A DNA stretch of 64,000 bases. Source: Streptomyces carminius. Its GTDB lineage: Bacteria > Actinomycetota > Actinomycetes > Streptomycetales > Streptomycetaceae. The notes beneath the pieces were generated by a model. That model was not told the origin of the DNA. It did not search any database and saw only the letters and a program-made list of their open reading frames with translations. Location of the stretch: positions 188,501 through 252,500 of the forward strand of contig NZ_PGGW01000019.1 of assembly GCF_002794255.1 (NCBI RefSeq), read 5' to 3'. Shown here in pieces: positions 10,038-19,966 of this stretch (its first letter is position 1; each line of letters begins with the position of its first letter). The translations under genes and the position numbers were made by a program.

Positions 10038-11081
10038 TCACTTCCGGGCGGGAGCCGACTTCCCGTCTCCGCCGCCGGCCGTCCCGGAGGACCCGGAGCC
10101 TCCGGCCCCCTCCCGGCTCCGGCCCTTCCCGGATCCGCCGGTGCCGGTGTCACCGGCCGCATCGGTGCCGCCGGCGTCGGTGTCCTCGGCGGCGTCGGTG
10201 TCGTCCGCGGCGTCGGTGCTGCCGTCACCGGTCTTCCCCTCGGTCTTCCCGTCGTCGCCGGTGGGCTTGTCCGGCACCGGCTCCACCACGTCCTCGCGGC
10301 CCGGGCGGCGCCTGGCCGAGACCACCAGGTACAGCACCGCGGCCAGGAAGACGGCGATCGAGGTCCAGTTGTTCAGCCGCAGGCCGAGGAACTCGTGGGC
10401 CTCGTCGATCCGCAGGTACTCGATCCAGAAGCGCCCCACCGTGTACCCCGCGACGTACAGGGCGAAGGCCCGGCCGTGACCCAGGCGGAAGCGGCGGTCC
10501 GCCCAGATCACCAGGGCGGCGACGAGCAGGCACCACAGCGACTCGTACAGGAAGGTGGGGTGGAAGGTGCCGGCGTCGACGCCGTTGTCGATCCGTACGG
10601 CCCACGGCAGGTCGGTGGGGCGCCCGTACAGCTCCTGGTTGAACCAGTTGCCCCAGCGGCCGATCGCCTGGGCGAGGGCGATACCGGGCGCGATGGCGTC
10701 CGCGTAGGCGGGCAGCGGGATGCCCCGCAGGCGGCAGGCGATCCAGGCACCCACCGCGCCGAGCGCGATCGCCCCCCAGATACCGAGGCCGCCCTCCCAG
10801 ATCTTGAGGGCGTCGACCCAGTTCCGTCCCTCGCCGAAGTAGAGCTGGTAATCGGTGACGACGTGGTAGAGACGGCCGCCCACCAGACCGAAGGGCACCG
10901 CCCACACGGCGATGTCGGCGACCGTCCCGGGCTGCCCGCCGCGGGCGACCCAGCGCCTCCCGCCGAGCCAGACCGCGGCGAAGACGCCGGCGATGATGCA
11001 GAACGCGTAGCCCCGCAGCGGGATCGGCCCGAGCACGATCTCGCCGGACGACGGGCTGGGGATGAAGGCAAGGGTGTCCAT
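10038..11081 (-). CDS. lgt: Prolipoprotein diacylglyceryl transferase
   Basis: 347 aa polytopic membrane enzyme that adds diacylglycerol to the lipobox cysteine of prolipoproteins, the step before LspA (also in this window). Seen: the essential histidine context GGRLYHVVTD, the Lgt signature GRWGNWFNQELYGRPT, HPTFLYES, and six to seven hydrophobic helices to about residue 275. An unusual tail of about 70 residues rich in Asp, Gly, Thr and Ala follows; such extensions are common but variable in Streptomyces Lgt. Upstream in-frame codons exist to 11327, but similarity starts at MDTLAFIPSPSSG, so the ATG at 11081 was chosen. Confidence 0.95.
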   Translation of the reverse strand: MDTLAFIPSPSSGEIVLGPIPLRGYAFCIIAGVFAAVWLGGRRWVARGGQPGTVADIAVWAVPFGLVGGRLYHVVTDYQLYFGEGRNWVDALKIWEGGLGIWGAIALGAVGAWIACRLRGIPLPAYADAIAPGIALAQAIGRWGNWFNQELYGRPTDLPWAVRIDNGVDAGTFHPTFLYESLWCLLVAALVIWADRRFRLGHGRAFALYVAGYTVGRFWIEYLRIDEAHEFLGLRLNNWTSIAVFLAAVLYLVVSARRRPGREDVVEPVPDKPTGDDGKTEGKTGDGSTDAADDTDAAEDTDAGGTDAAGDTGTGGSGKGRSREGAGGSGSSGTAGGGDGKSAPARK

Positions 11082-11271
11082 GACCCCACGAACGCTACCG
11101 TGCCGGGCTCGCCGGGCGGCAACCCGCCCGGCAACGGGTCCGTAACGCGCGCCGCCGGCCGCGCCCGATTCCTGCCCGTATCCCGCCCCGCGGACCGCCG
11201 CACCTCGCCCGAAACCGGCGAAACCCCACCCGTTCGCCTGCGCGCGCGGCCTTCCCCGCCCCGGGGAACCG

Positions 11272-11322
11272 ACCGTTCGGCGCGAATCGCGACCGCTCGG
11301 CGCACGGCGAACTACCGCTCGG
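11272..11322 (+). promoter_or_regulatory. Three LytTR-like direct repeats upstream of the acetate permease operon
   Basis: ACCGTTCGG (11272), ACCGCTCGG (11292) and ACCGCTCGG (11314) are repeated with 20- and 22-bp periods. The first copy matches the published LytTR half-site consensus [TA][AC][CA]GTTN[AG][TG] exactly and the others differ at one base; spacing of about two helical turns is typical of LytTR tandem sites. They lie 136-186 bp before the GTG at 11458, in the 376-bp divergent gap between lgt and the symporter operon (11082-11457), which also must contain both promoters. A LytTR regulator is encoded 3.5 kb downstream. Confidence 0.5.
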
Positions 11323-11457
11323 CGCACGCATCCGGCATTCGCCGCACACCCTGACCAGCGTCTTCACCGCCGATGTGACGCCGCTTACGTTCCCCGCATT
11401 CCTTTTCCGCTCCCGTACGTCGTGTCGTATCGCGTCGTGTCGATGAAGGAGGCGGCA

Positions 11458-11841
11458 GTGTCCGCAGAACGTCCACAACCCACCCTGGACCCCGCCGGGG
11501 ACGCGGAGGACCGCATGGTTGCCATGCACAGTGATCCCCGCTTCGACAACCTCAGGCGGACCTTTGTGTCCTTCGTGCTCCCCGTGAGCATCGCCTTCCT
11601 GGCCTGGTACCTGCTCTACGTGCTGATGTCGGCCTATGCCCGCGATTTCATGGGCACGGTGCTGTTCGGCGATGTCAACGTGGCCCTTGTCTTCGGAATC
11701 CTCCAGTTCATCAGCACCTTCGGCATCGCGATCCTGTACGCACGCTTCGCCGGACGGAAGCTGGACCCGCAGGCCGACGCCCTGCGCGATGAGCTGTCCG
11801 GTGCCGGTGTCGGCAACGGCCTGAGGGGAGACCGGGCATGA
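11458..11841 (+). CDS. DUF485-family small membrane partner of the acetate symporter
   Basis: 127 aa with two membrane helices (about 40-65 and 75-98) after a polar N-terminus containing DPRFDNLRRTFVSFVLP, the start of DUF485/YjcH proteins. These are encoded directly before ActP-type cation/acetate symporters and are thought to assist them. The GTG at 11458 has a perfect AAGGAGG five nt upstream; the ATGA overlap with the next gene shows translational coupling. Expression is probably controlled by the repeats at 11272-11322. Confidence 0.85.
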   Translation: MSAERPQPTLDPAGDAEDRMVAMHSDPRFDNLRRTFVSFVLPVSIAFLAWYLLYVLMSAYARDFMGTVLFGDVNVALVFGILQFISTFGIAILYARFAGRKLDPQADALRDELSGAGVGNGLRGDRA

Positions 11842-13535
11842 CCGGAATGTCGCAGACCCTGCTGGCCGCGGAAGAGGTCAGCTCCAGCAGCCGCACCCTG
11901 ACCATCCTGGTGTTCATGGTGATGATCGCCGTGACGCTCGGCGTCACGGTGTGGGCCGGGCGCCGGACCAAGTCGGCGGCCGACTTCCACTCCGGTGGTC
12001 GCGAGTTCAGCGGTATGCAGAACGGCTTCGCCATCGGCAGTGACTACATGTCCGCCGCGTCGTTCCTCGGCATCGCGGGCATGATCTCGCTGTTCGGCTA
12101 CGACGGCTTCCTGTACTCCATCGGCTTCCTGGTCGCCTGGCTGGTGGCGCTGCTGCTCGTCGCGGAGCTGCTGCGCAACTCCGGCCGGTTCACCATGGCC
12201 GACGTGCTCTCCTACCGGATGCAGCAGCGTCCGGTGCGGACCGCCGCCGCGGTGTCCACGATCACCGTGTCGATCTTCTACCTGCTGGCCCAGATGGTCG
12301 GCGCCGGCGCGGTCGTCGCGCTCCTGCTGGGCATCCGGCCGGGCGAGACGTACCTGGGCATGGACGCGGACACCGCCAAGATCGCAGGCATCGTCATCGT
12401 CGGCATCCTGATGACCCTCTACGTCACCTTCGGCGGTATGAAGGGCACCACCTGGGTGCAGATCATCAAGGCCGCCATGCTGATGGGCGGCACGATCCTG
12501 CTCGCCACGCTGGTCATGGCCATCTACGGCTTCAACTTCGGCGAACTGATGAGCGACGCCGCGAACGCCAGCGGCGCCGGGCAGTCCTTCCTGGAGCCGG
12601 GTCTGCGGTTCGGTGTGGAAGTTCCGGACGACGCCCTGCAGACGCTGTGGAACAAGCTGGACCTGATCAGCCTGGGCCTGGCCCTGGTGCTGGGCACCGC
12701 GGGTCTGCCGCACATCCTGATCCGTTTCTACACCGTCCCGGACTCCAGGGCGGCCCGTAAGTCCGTCAACTGGGGCATCGGCCTGATCGGCTCCTTCTAC
12801 CTGATGACCCTGATCCTGGGCTTCGGCGCGGCGGCCCTGGTGGGCAGGGAGGCCATCGTCGCCCAGGACGCGGCGGGCAACACCGCGGCGCCGCAGCTGG
12901 CCCGGGAGGTCGGCGAGCACTTCGGCGGCGACTTCTTCGGCTCGGTGATGCTGGCCATCATCGCGGCCGTCGCCTTCGCGGCGATCCTCTCCACGGTGGC
13001 CGGCCTGGTCATCGCCTCCTCCTCGTCCCTGGCGCACGACTTCTACAACAGCGTGCTGCGCAAGGGGCAGGCGTCGGAGCACGAGGAGATCAAGGTCGCC
13101 CGGATGTCGGCCTTCGGCATCGGTGCCGCGTCGATCCTCCTGGCGATCTTCGCCCAGCAGCTCAACGTGGCCTTCCTGGTCGGCCTGGCGTTCGCCATCG
13201 CCGCCTCGGCCAACCTGCCGACCCTGCTCCTCAGCCTGTTCTGGAAGCGCTTCAACACCCGGGGCGCGCTCGCCGGCATCTACGGCGGTCTGGGCAGCGC
13301 GGTCGGCCTGGTGATCTTCTCGCCGGTGTTCTCGGGCACCGAGAAGGCCCTCATCCCGGGCATCGACATCTCCTGGTTCCCGCTGTCGAACCCGGGTCTG
13401 GTGTCCATCCCGCTCGGCCTGCTGTGCGCGGTCGTCGGCACGCTGTCCTCGGGTGAGAGCAACCCGCGGCGCTTCTCCGAACTCCAGGTGCGGGCCCTGA
13501 CCGGGGCCGGTGCTGAGGGCGCCGCACAGCACTGA
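11838..13535 (+). CDS. actP: Cation/acetate symporter, sodium/solute symporter family
   Basis: 565 aa, 13-14 predicted helices. Features of the SSS family and the ActP/MctC branch include the polar loop FHSGGREFSGMQNGFAIGSDYMSAASFLGIAG, the VTFGGMKGTTWVQIIKA segment and the AIVAQDAAGNTAAPQLAREVG extracytoplasmic loop. Known relatives import acetate, propionate and pyruvate with Na+ or H+. It starts four bases inside the DUF485 gene. A pair of hairpins follows the stop. Substrate among short monocarboxylates is not fixed by sequence. Confidence 0.9.
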   Translation: MTGMSQTLLAAEEVSSSSRTLTILVFMVMIAVTLGVTVWAGRRTKSAADFHSGGREFSGMQNGFAIGSDYMSAASFLGIAGMISLFGYDGFLYSIGFLVAWLVALLLVAELLRNSGRFTMADVLSYRMQQRPVRTAAAVSTITVSIFYLLAQMVGAGAVVALLLGIRPGETYLGMDADTAKIAGIVIVGILMTLYVTFGGMKGTTWVQIIKAAMLMGGTILLATLVMAIYGFNFGELMSDAANASGAGQSFLEPGLRFGVEVPDDALQTLWNKLDLISLGLALVLGTAGLPHILIRFYTVPDSRAARKSVNWGIGLIGSFYLMTLILGFGAAALVGREAIVAQDAAGNTAAPQLAREVGEHFGGDFFGSVMLAIIAAVAFAAILSTVAGLVIASSSSLAHDFYNSVLRKGQASEHEEIKVARMSAFGIGAASILLAIFAQQLNVAFLVGLAFAIAASANLPTLLLSLFWKRFNTRGALAGIYGGLGSAVGLVIFSPVFSGTEKALIPGIDISWFPLSNPGLVSIPLGLLCAVVGTLSSGESNPRRFSELQVRALTGAGAEGAAQH

Positions 13536-13543
13536 CACCGGTT

Positions 13544-13592
13544 CCGCCGGGCCTCTGAGAGGGGCCCGGCGGGCCACCGGGCTCCCGGTGGC
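13544..13592 (+). terminator. Tandem hairpin terminator after actP
   Basis: A 10-bp stem (CCGCCGGGCC / GGCCCGGCGG, 13544-13572) is followed directly by an 8-bp stem (GCCACCGG / CCGGTGGC, 13573-13592). Confidence 0.6.
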
Positions 13593-13704
13593 GGGTTCTT
13601 CTCTCCGGCGCGACCCCCCACGCCCGGCGCCGGTCCCGTCACCGGGTTCCGGGGGAGTTCTTCGGGTTCGGAGCCCGAAGGGCTCCCCTGGCGCTTTTGT
13701 GCGT

Positions 13705-13710
13705 TACGGT
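13705..13710 (+). promoter_or_regulatory. -10 element TACGGT, leaderless start of the LytS-like kinase operon
   Basis: TACGGT ends 6 nt before the GTG at 13717 with no ribosome binding site between, so the mRNA probably begins at the start codon. It separates this four-gene operon from actP, which has its own terminator. Confidence 0.55.
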
Positions 13711-13716
13711 CACCCC

Positions 13717-14826
13717 GTGGCCAGAAGTTCGTGGAGCGGTATCCGGCGCCGCGGACGGACAGGCCGGGTGAGTCCGGCCGGAACCGATCCGCGCGCCGCC
13801 GTCGGCGTGCTGCGCGAGGTGCGGCTGATCGGCGCGGATCTCCAGGACGGGCTGCACGGCGGCCGGGCCGCCTCGGCCGCCCGCCGCATCCGCCGGCTGC
13901 TGGCGGCCGACGCCGTCGTCCTCGCCGACCTCGACGGACCCGTCGCCCGGCACGGCGCGCTGCCCGCGGACACCGACCTGGACGCGGTGCTCGCCCAGGT
14001 CTACGAGCACGGCGCCGCCTTCCGCAAGCCCCCGCTGTGCGCCGCCCCGCTGCTGGTGGCGGACGAGCTGACCGGCTGCCTGGTCGTCGGCGTCGCCCCC
14101 GGTGACCGGGCACTGGACGAGCGCGAGCTGGCCGAGGTCGCCGAGCTGGTGTCGCAGTCGCTGGACCACACCGAGCTGCGCAGCGCCCGCGCCCGGATCG
14201 CCGCCGCCGACCTGCGGACCCTGCGCGCCCAGATCTCGCCGCACTTCGTGCACAACTCGCTGGCCGTCATCGCCGCGCACATCCGCACCGACCCCGGCCG
14301 CGCCCGCCAGCTGCTCACCGACTTCGCGGACTACCTGCGCTACAGCTTCTCCACGGCGGGCGACTACGTCACGGTCGCCGCCGAGCTCCAGGCCACCCAG
14401 ACGTATCTGGAGCTCCAGCGCGCCCGCTTCGACGACCGCATGGAGATCACCGTGCGGATGGCGCCGGAAATTCTTCCCGTGGCCATCCCCTTCCTGGTGG
14501 TCCAGCCCATAGTGGAAAATGCCGTGCGTCACGGACTGGAGAAGAAGGCCGAACCCGGGCACATCAGCGTCTCGGGGTTCGGCGAGGGCCCGCTGTGCGT
14601 CATCGAGATCGAGGACGACGGGACGGGCATGGAGCCGGGACTCGCCCGGGCGATCCTCGCCGGCGTCGGTCCCCCCGCCAAGGGCGTCGGTCTGGCCAAC
14701 GTGGACCGGCGGTTGCGCACCGTGTACGGACCGGAGTACGGCCTCGTCATCGAGACCGCGCCCGGCAACGGCACCAAGGTGACGATCCGGGTGCCGCGTT
14801 TCATGCGAGGGGTGGTTACGGAATGA
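13717..14826 (+). CDS. Soluble LytS-like sensor histidine kinase with GAF-type sensor domain
   Basis: 369 aa. Residues about 28-155 resemble a GAF fold; there is no transmembrane segment, unlike LytS/BtsS. The His_kinase phosphoacceptor is H176 in SPHFVHNSL, and the ATP-binding domain shows N-box IVENAVRHGLEKK, DDGTGMEP and GVGLANVDRRLR. It should sense a cytosolic ligand and phosphorylate the regulator encoded next, with which it overlaps by ATGA. GTG 13717 was chosen because a -10 element lies 6 nt upstream. In characterised LytS/BtsS/YpdA systems the cue is often pyruvate or cell-envelope state; here the symporter neighbours favour a carboxylate signal, which is inference. Confidence 0.85.
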   Translation: MARSSWSGIRRRGRTGRVSPAGTDPRAAVGVLREVRLIGADLQDGLHGGRAASAARRIRRLLAADAVVLADLDGPVARHGALPADTDLDAVLAQVYEHGAAFRKPPLCAAPLLVADELTGCLVVGVAPGDRALDERELAEVAELVSQSLDHTELRSARARIAAADLRTLRAQISPHFVHNSLAVIAAHIRTDPGRARQLLTDFADYLRYSFSTAGDYVTVAAELQATQTYLELQRARFDDRMEITVRMAPEILPVAIPFLVVQPIVENAVRHGLEKKAEPGHISVSGFGEGPLCVIEIEDDGTGMEPGLARAILAGVGPPAKGVGLANVDRRLRTVYGPEYGLVIETAPGNGTKVTIRVPRFMRGVVTE

Positions 14827-15608
14827 CGGGCAGCTCACTGCGGACCCTCCAGGTCCTCGTCGTCGAGGACGAGGCGTCCACCCGTGAGGAGCTCGCCGAC
14901 CTCCTCACGGACATCCCCGAGATCGGCGACGTGTACGCGGCCGAGAGCGGTGCCCGGGCGGTGCAGCTGCTGGGGGCGAACGCCTTCGACGCCGTCTTCC
15001 TGGACATCTCCATGCCCGGTCTGAACGGGATGGACGTGGCCCGGGTGATCAGCCAGCTCTCGGCGCCGCCCTCCATCGTCTTCATCACCGCCTCGGAGTC
15101 CCACGCCATCGAGGCGTTCGGCATCGGGGCGGTGGACTATCTGCTCAAGCCCGTCCGGCCCGAGCGGCTGGCCGACTCGGTCGCCCGGATCGGCGCCCTG
15201 CGCCGGGCCGGTGCGGGCGGGGGCGAGGAGGACGGGCCCCGGGACGAGCTGGCGGTCGTCCAGATCGACCACGGCCGCCGGACCGTGTTCGTGCGCCGCG
15301 ACGACGTGCAGTTCGTGGAGGCGCACGGCGACTACATCCGGCTGCACACCGCCCAGGGCACCCATCTGCTGCGGCTGTCGCTGTCCTATCTGGAGGAGAT
15401 CTGGGCCCCCGCGGGCTTCGTACGGGTGCACCGCGGCTATCTGGTGGCCATCGACTGGGTCCACGACCTGCGGGTCACCAGCTCGTCGGGGCTGGTGGCG
15501 TGCACTCCGGCGGGCGATGTGCCGGTCAGCCGCCGCCATGCCCGGGGACTGAAGGAGCAGTTGCTGGAGGCGGCGCGCAGCGGCCAGCTGGGCAGGGCGG
15601 CCCGGTGA
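14823..15608 (+). CDS. LytTR-family response regulator
   Basis: 261 aa. The receiver domain has acidic pocket E15/D16, phospho-acceptor D61 (FLDISMPGLNG) and conserved YLLKP lysine. The C-terminal LytTR DNA-binding domain (about 150-250) has the DDVQFVEAHGDYIRLHT and GFVRVHRGYLVAIDWV motifs and ends in PVSRRHARGLKE. LytTR proteins bind 9-bp direct repeats about two helical turns apart; such repeats lie upstream of actP at 11272-11322. The gene overlaps the kinase and the next membrane protein (GTGA), so all four genes are one unit. Confidence 0.93.
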   Translation: MTGSSLRTLQVLVVEDEASTREELADLLTDIPEIGDVYAAESGARAVQLLGANAFDAVFLDISMPGLNGMDVARVISQLSAPPSIVFITASESHAIEAFGIGAVDYLLKPVRPERLADSVARIGALRRAGAGGGEEDGPRDELAVVQIDHGRRTVFVRRDDVQFVEAHGDYIRLHTAQGTHLLRLSLSYLEEIWAPAGFVRVHRGYLVAIDWVHDLRVTSSSGLVACTPAGDVPVSRRHARGLKEQLLEAARSGQLGRAAR

Positions 15609-16009
15609 AGGGCGGCCAGCTGAGCGGCTCCCGCCGCGCCAAGATCACCAGCCCGCAGACCCGGATCGCCCTGGCCCGCGGCCATCGCCGCCACCCGCAA
15701 CTGCTGCCGCTGCCCGCGCCCGCCGACGCCGAGGCCGCCCGCGCGGTGTTCGCGGCGCAGCGCCGGGTGGCCCTGCGCACGCTGGCACTGCTGGGCGCGG
15801 TGCTGTTCGGGACGAGCGGGGCGATCGCGGCCCTGCCCGTGCTGGACCGGATGACGCTGTGGGGGTTCCCGCTGTCCTGGCTGGTGCTGGCCGTGGCCAC
15901 CTACCCGGTGCTGCTGCTGCTCGCCATGGACCATGTGCGCCGGACCGAGCGGGTGGAGGACCGGGCCGGCGGCAAGCGGGACGGCCCCTCCCCGGGGGGC
16001 GGCGGATGA
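15605..16009 (+). CDS. Two-helix membrane protein, small partner of the second symporter
   Basis: 134 aa. A basic N-terminus (about 50 residues) precedes two hydrophobic helices (about 57-80 and 88-112) and a charged tail. Size, topology and position directly before an SSS symporter mirror the DUF485 protein at 11458, although similarity is low. GTG at 15605 overlaps the regulator stop (GTGA), and its own stop overlaps the next ATG. Likely a symporter accessory subunit; by similarity alone it could not be named. Confidence 0.75.
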   Translation: MKGGQLSGSRRAKITSPQTRIALARGHRRHPQLLPLPAPADAEAARAVFAAQRRVALRTLALLGAVLFGTSGAIAALPVLDRMTLWGFPLSWLVLAVATYPVLLLLAMDHVRRTERVEDRAGGKRDGPSPGGGG

Positions 16010-17478
16010 CGGGCGTGACGGCGATCGGCCTGGTACTGGTCGCCAGTCTGGCCATCGGTCTGTACGGGGTCCACGCGGCCCGCACCAGCCCGGACTTCCT
16101 GGTGGCCTCCCGCCGGATCGCCCCCGGCTGGAACGCCATGGCGATCGCCGGCGAGTACGTCTCGGCGGCCTCGGTGCTCGGGCTGGCCGGGCTGATGCTC
16201 AAGGACGGCATCGGGGCGATGTGGTACGCCGTCGGGTTCACCGCCGGATATGTCGCCGTGGTCGCGCTGGTGGCCGGGCCCATGCGGCGCTCGGGAGCGT
16301 TCACCGTACCGGACTTCGCGGAGTACCGGCTGGGTTCGCCCACGATCCGCAGGCTGTGCGGGCTGATCGTCCTGGTGATCATGTGGCTCTACCTGGTGCC
16401 GCAGTTCAAGGGCGCCGGGGTGGTCCTCCACCTGGTCAGCGGCACTCCCTACTGGGTGGGCGTGGTCCTGGCCGGGCTGGTGGTGAGCGCCTCGATCGCG
16501 GTGGGCGGCATGCGGTCGGCCACCTACGTCCAGGCGTTCCACTACCTCGTCAAGCTGCTGTTCATCGCCGTACCGGCGATCTACCTGGTGGTGCACGTCG
16601 GCGCGCAGACCCGGGCGGAGGCGCTGCGCCCGGTGCGGGTGGGGGACGTCACCTCCGGGGACTGGAGCCGCCCGCTGATCGATCTGGAGGGGGCGGGGCT
16701 GCCGCTGCTGTCCACCTGGTCGGTGCTGCTGGCCACCACGCTGGGCGCGATCGGGCTGCCCCATGTGATCATGCGCTTCCACAGCAGTCCCACGGCCCGC
16801 ACCGCCCGCCGGGTGGCCGTCATCGTGATCGGGCTGCTGAGCGTGTTCTACCTGTTCCCGGCGGTCTACGGACTGCTGGGCCGGGTCCTGACCCCGCACC
16901 TGGTGCACAGCAACGCCACCGACACCGTCTCCGTCGTCCTGCCCGGGACCGCCGTGCCGGGCGCGCTGGGCAGCGTGCTGACCGCCCTGGTGGCCGCCGG
17001 CGCCTTCGCGGCGTTCCTGTCCACCTCCTCGGGGCTGCTGCTGGCCCTGGCCGGCGGACTCTCCCACGACCTGTTCGGCGGCGGGCTGGCCAAGCTGCGG
17101 CAGGCGGTGGCGGCGGGGGCCCTGGTGGCGGTGCTGCTGTCGCTGCCCGCCGCGCACCTGGACATCAACGTCGTGGTCGGCTGGGCGTTCGCGGTGGCGG
17201 CGTCCACGTTCTGCCCGCTGCTGGTGCTGGGCATCTGGTGGACCCGGCTGACGGTCGCGGGCGCGGCGAGCGGACTGGCCGTGGGAGTGGTCACCGCCAC
17301 GGGGGCGGCGGTGCTGTCCGCCACCACCCGGCCGCCGTTCCCCTGGCTGACCGTGCTGCTGGCCCAGCCGGCCGCCTGGACGGTGCCGCTGGCCTTCCTC
17401 ACCATGATCGTCGTGTCGCTGCGCGGCACCCCGGCCGACTGGTCCGAGCGGGCCGTCCTGCGGCTGCACGCCCCCTGA
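16006..17478 (+). CDS. Sodium/solute symporter, ActP-like, associated with LytSR-type system
   Basis: 490 aa with about 13 helices. SSS features include SPDFLVASRRIAPGWNAMAI, GEYVSAASVLGLAGL, VGGMRSATYVQAFHYLVK and ATTLGAIGLPHVIMRF. Compared with actP it lacks about 75 residues, mainly from extramembrane loops and the C-terminus. As the last gene of a coupled kinase-regulator-small protein-symporter operon it may be the transporter for the ligand sensed by the kinase, or a sensor-linked scavenger. Substrate probably a short monocarboxylate (acetate, pyruvate), inferred from family. Confidence 0.88.
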   Translation: MTGVTAIGLVLVASLAIGLYGVHAARTSPDFLVASRRIAPGWNAMAIAGEYVSAASVLGLAGLMLKDGIGAMWYAVGFTAGYVAVVALVAGPMRRSGAFTVPDFAEYRLGSPTIRRLCGLIVLVIMWLYLVPQFKGAGVVLHLVSGTPYWVGVVLAGLVVSASIAVGGMRSATYVQAFHYLVKLLFIAVPAIYLVVHVGAQTRAEALRPVRVGDVTSGDWSRPLIDLEGAGLPLLSTWSVLLATTLGAIGLPHVIMRFHSSPTARTARRVAVIVIGLLSVFYLFPAVYGLLGRVLTPHLVHSNATDTVSVVLPGTAVPGALGSVLTALVAAGAFAAFLSTSSGLLLALAGGLSHDLFGGGLAKLRQAVAAGALVAVLLSLPAAHLDINVVVGWAFAVAASTFCPLLVLGIWWTRLTVAGAASGLAVGVVTATGAAVLSATTRPPFPWLTVLLAQPAAWTVPLAFLTMIVVSLRGTPADWSERAVLRLHAP

Positions 17479-17519
17479 GCCGGGGCGGCGGCCGCGCGGC
17501 GGCCGCCGGACTCACGCGA

Positions 17520-17559
17520 GGACGCGGGGTGTGCGGCGCGCCCGCGACACCCCGCGTCC
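17520..17559. terminator. Bidirectional terminator between symporter and trpA
   Basis: A perfect 13-bp stem (17520-17532 / 17547-17559) with a 14-nt GC-rich loop lies between convergent genes. Confidence 0.7.
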
Positions 17560-17615
17560 GCCGGCGGCCGGGTGCCGGAAGGCCCGCTCCCGCCACCCGG
17601 CCCCGACCCCGGCGC

Positions 17616-18433
17616 TCAGCCCCGGCGCCGTACGCCCTCGGCCAGCTCGCCGGCGAGTTCGCGGACCGCCGCCAGCCCCCCGGCCGGGTCACCGGAGTGG
17701 TCCAGCAGCCGCTTGACGAACGCCGAGCCGACGATCACACCGTCCGCGAAGGAGGCCACCTCGGCGGCCTGGTCCGCGTTGGAGACGCCCAGGCCCACGC
17801 AGACCGGCAGGTCGGTGGTGGCACGGGTGCGGCGGACCAGTTCCTCCGCCTCGCGGCCCACCGACGCGCGGGTGCCGGTGACGCCCATCAGGGAGGCCGC
17901 GTAGACGAAGCCGCTGCCCGCCGCGGTGATCTTCGCCAGCCGCTCGTCACGGCTGCTGGGCGCCACCACGAAGACGGTCGCCAGCGAGTGCTGCTCGGCC
18001 GCCTTGCGCCAGGCCTCGGACTCCTCCACCGGCAGGTCCGGCAGGATGCAGCCCGCGCCGCCCGCCGCGGCCAGTTCGGCGGCGAAGCGCTCGGGGCCGT
18101 AGCGGTCCACCGGGTTCCAGTAGGTCATGCACAGCACCGGCGCGCCGGTGGCGGCGTGCGTCTCGCGCACGGTCCGCATGACGTCGGCGATCCGCACCCC
18201 GCCGCGCAGGGCGATGTCGTCGGCGGTCTGGATGACCGGCCCGTCCAGCACCGGGTCGCTGTGCGGCAGCCCCACCTCGACGATGTCGCAGCCGCCCGCC
18301 AGCAGGGCGGTGCAGGCCGCGATGGAGCCGTCCACGGTGGGGAATCCGGCGGGCAGGTAGCCCACCAGCGCGGCCCGGTCCTCGTCCTTCGCCCGGGCCA
18401 GGACGCGCCCGAGCAGTTCGGCCTGTCCGGTCA

Positions 18434-18434
<1 letters not shown>
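17616..18434 (-). CDS. trpA: Tryptophan synthase alpha subunit
   Basis: 272 aa TIM barrel that cleaves indole-3-glycerol phosphate and channels indole to TrpB. Catalytic E53 and D64 sit in VEVGLPHSDPVLDGP, matching E. coli E49 and D60; the phosphate site VCVGLGVSN and DGVIVGSAFVK are present. The ATG overlaps the trpB stop by one base; a GTG three bases earlier would give the commoner GTGA overlap. Last gene of the trpC-M-B-A group. Confidence 0.97.
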
Positions 18435-19693
<1,259 letters not shown>

Positions 19694-19753
19694 CCGACAT
19701 GCTCCTTGCGGGGACGCCGAGGCCCTGGGCCCCGGCGATGTGGTCGGGTGGGA

Positions 19754-19759
19754 ACGGTA
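19754..19759 (-). promoter_or_regulatory. Candidate -10 element for trpBA
   Basis: TACCGT (minus strand) fits TAnnnT and would give a leader of about 54 nt before trpB. The 273-bp gap 19694-19966 otherwise shows GC-rich short hairpins and a 16-bp direct repeat (19797-19812, 19839-19854); no Trp-rich leader peptide was seen. Confidence 0.35.
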
Positions 19760-19966
19760 CGCCGCCGCGCCGCGGTGCGGCCGGACGGGACAGGACGGCG
19801 GTGCCCGGCGCGCAGCGTCACGGACCGCCCGGGCGGGCGGCGGTGCCCGGCGCGGGGCGGGACGGGCCCGCGCGGCGGCACCCGGTGCTCCTCCCCGGCC
19901 CCGGCGGGCCCGGGGGCTTCCGTCACCCGCCTTCGCCGGGGGATCCCGGCACGGGAGGCCCGGTGG

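Noticed and set aside
19797..19854. 16-bp direct repeat GGCGGTGCCCGGCGCG in the trpM-trpB gap
   Set aside because: Low-complexity GC sequence; only two copies and no link to a known element, so kept only as a note.
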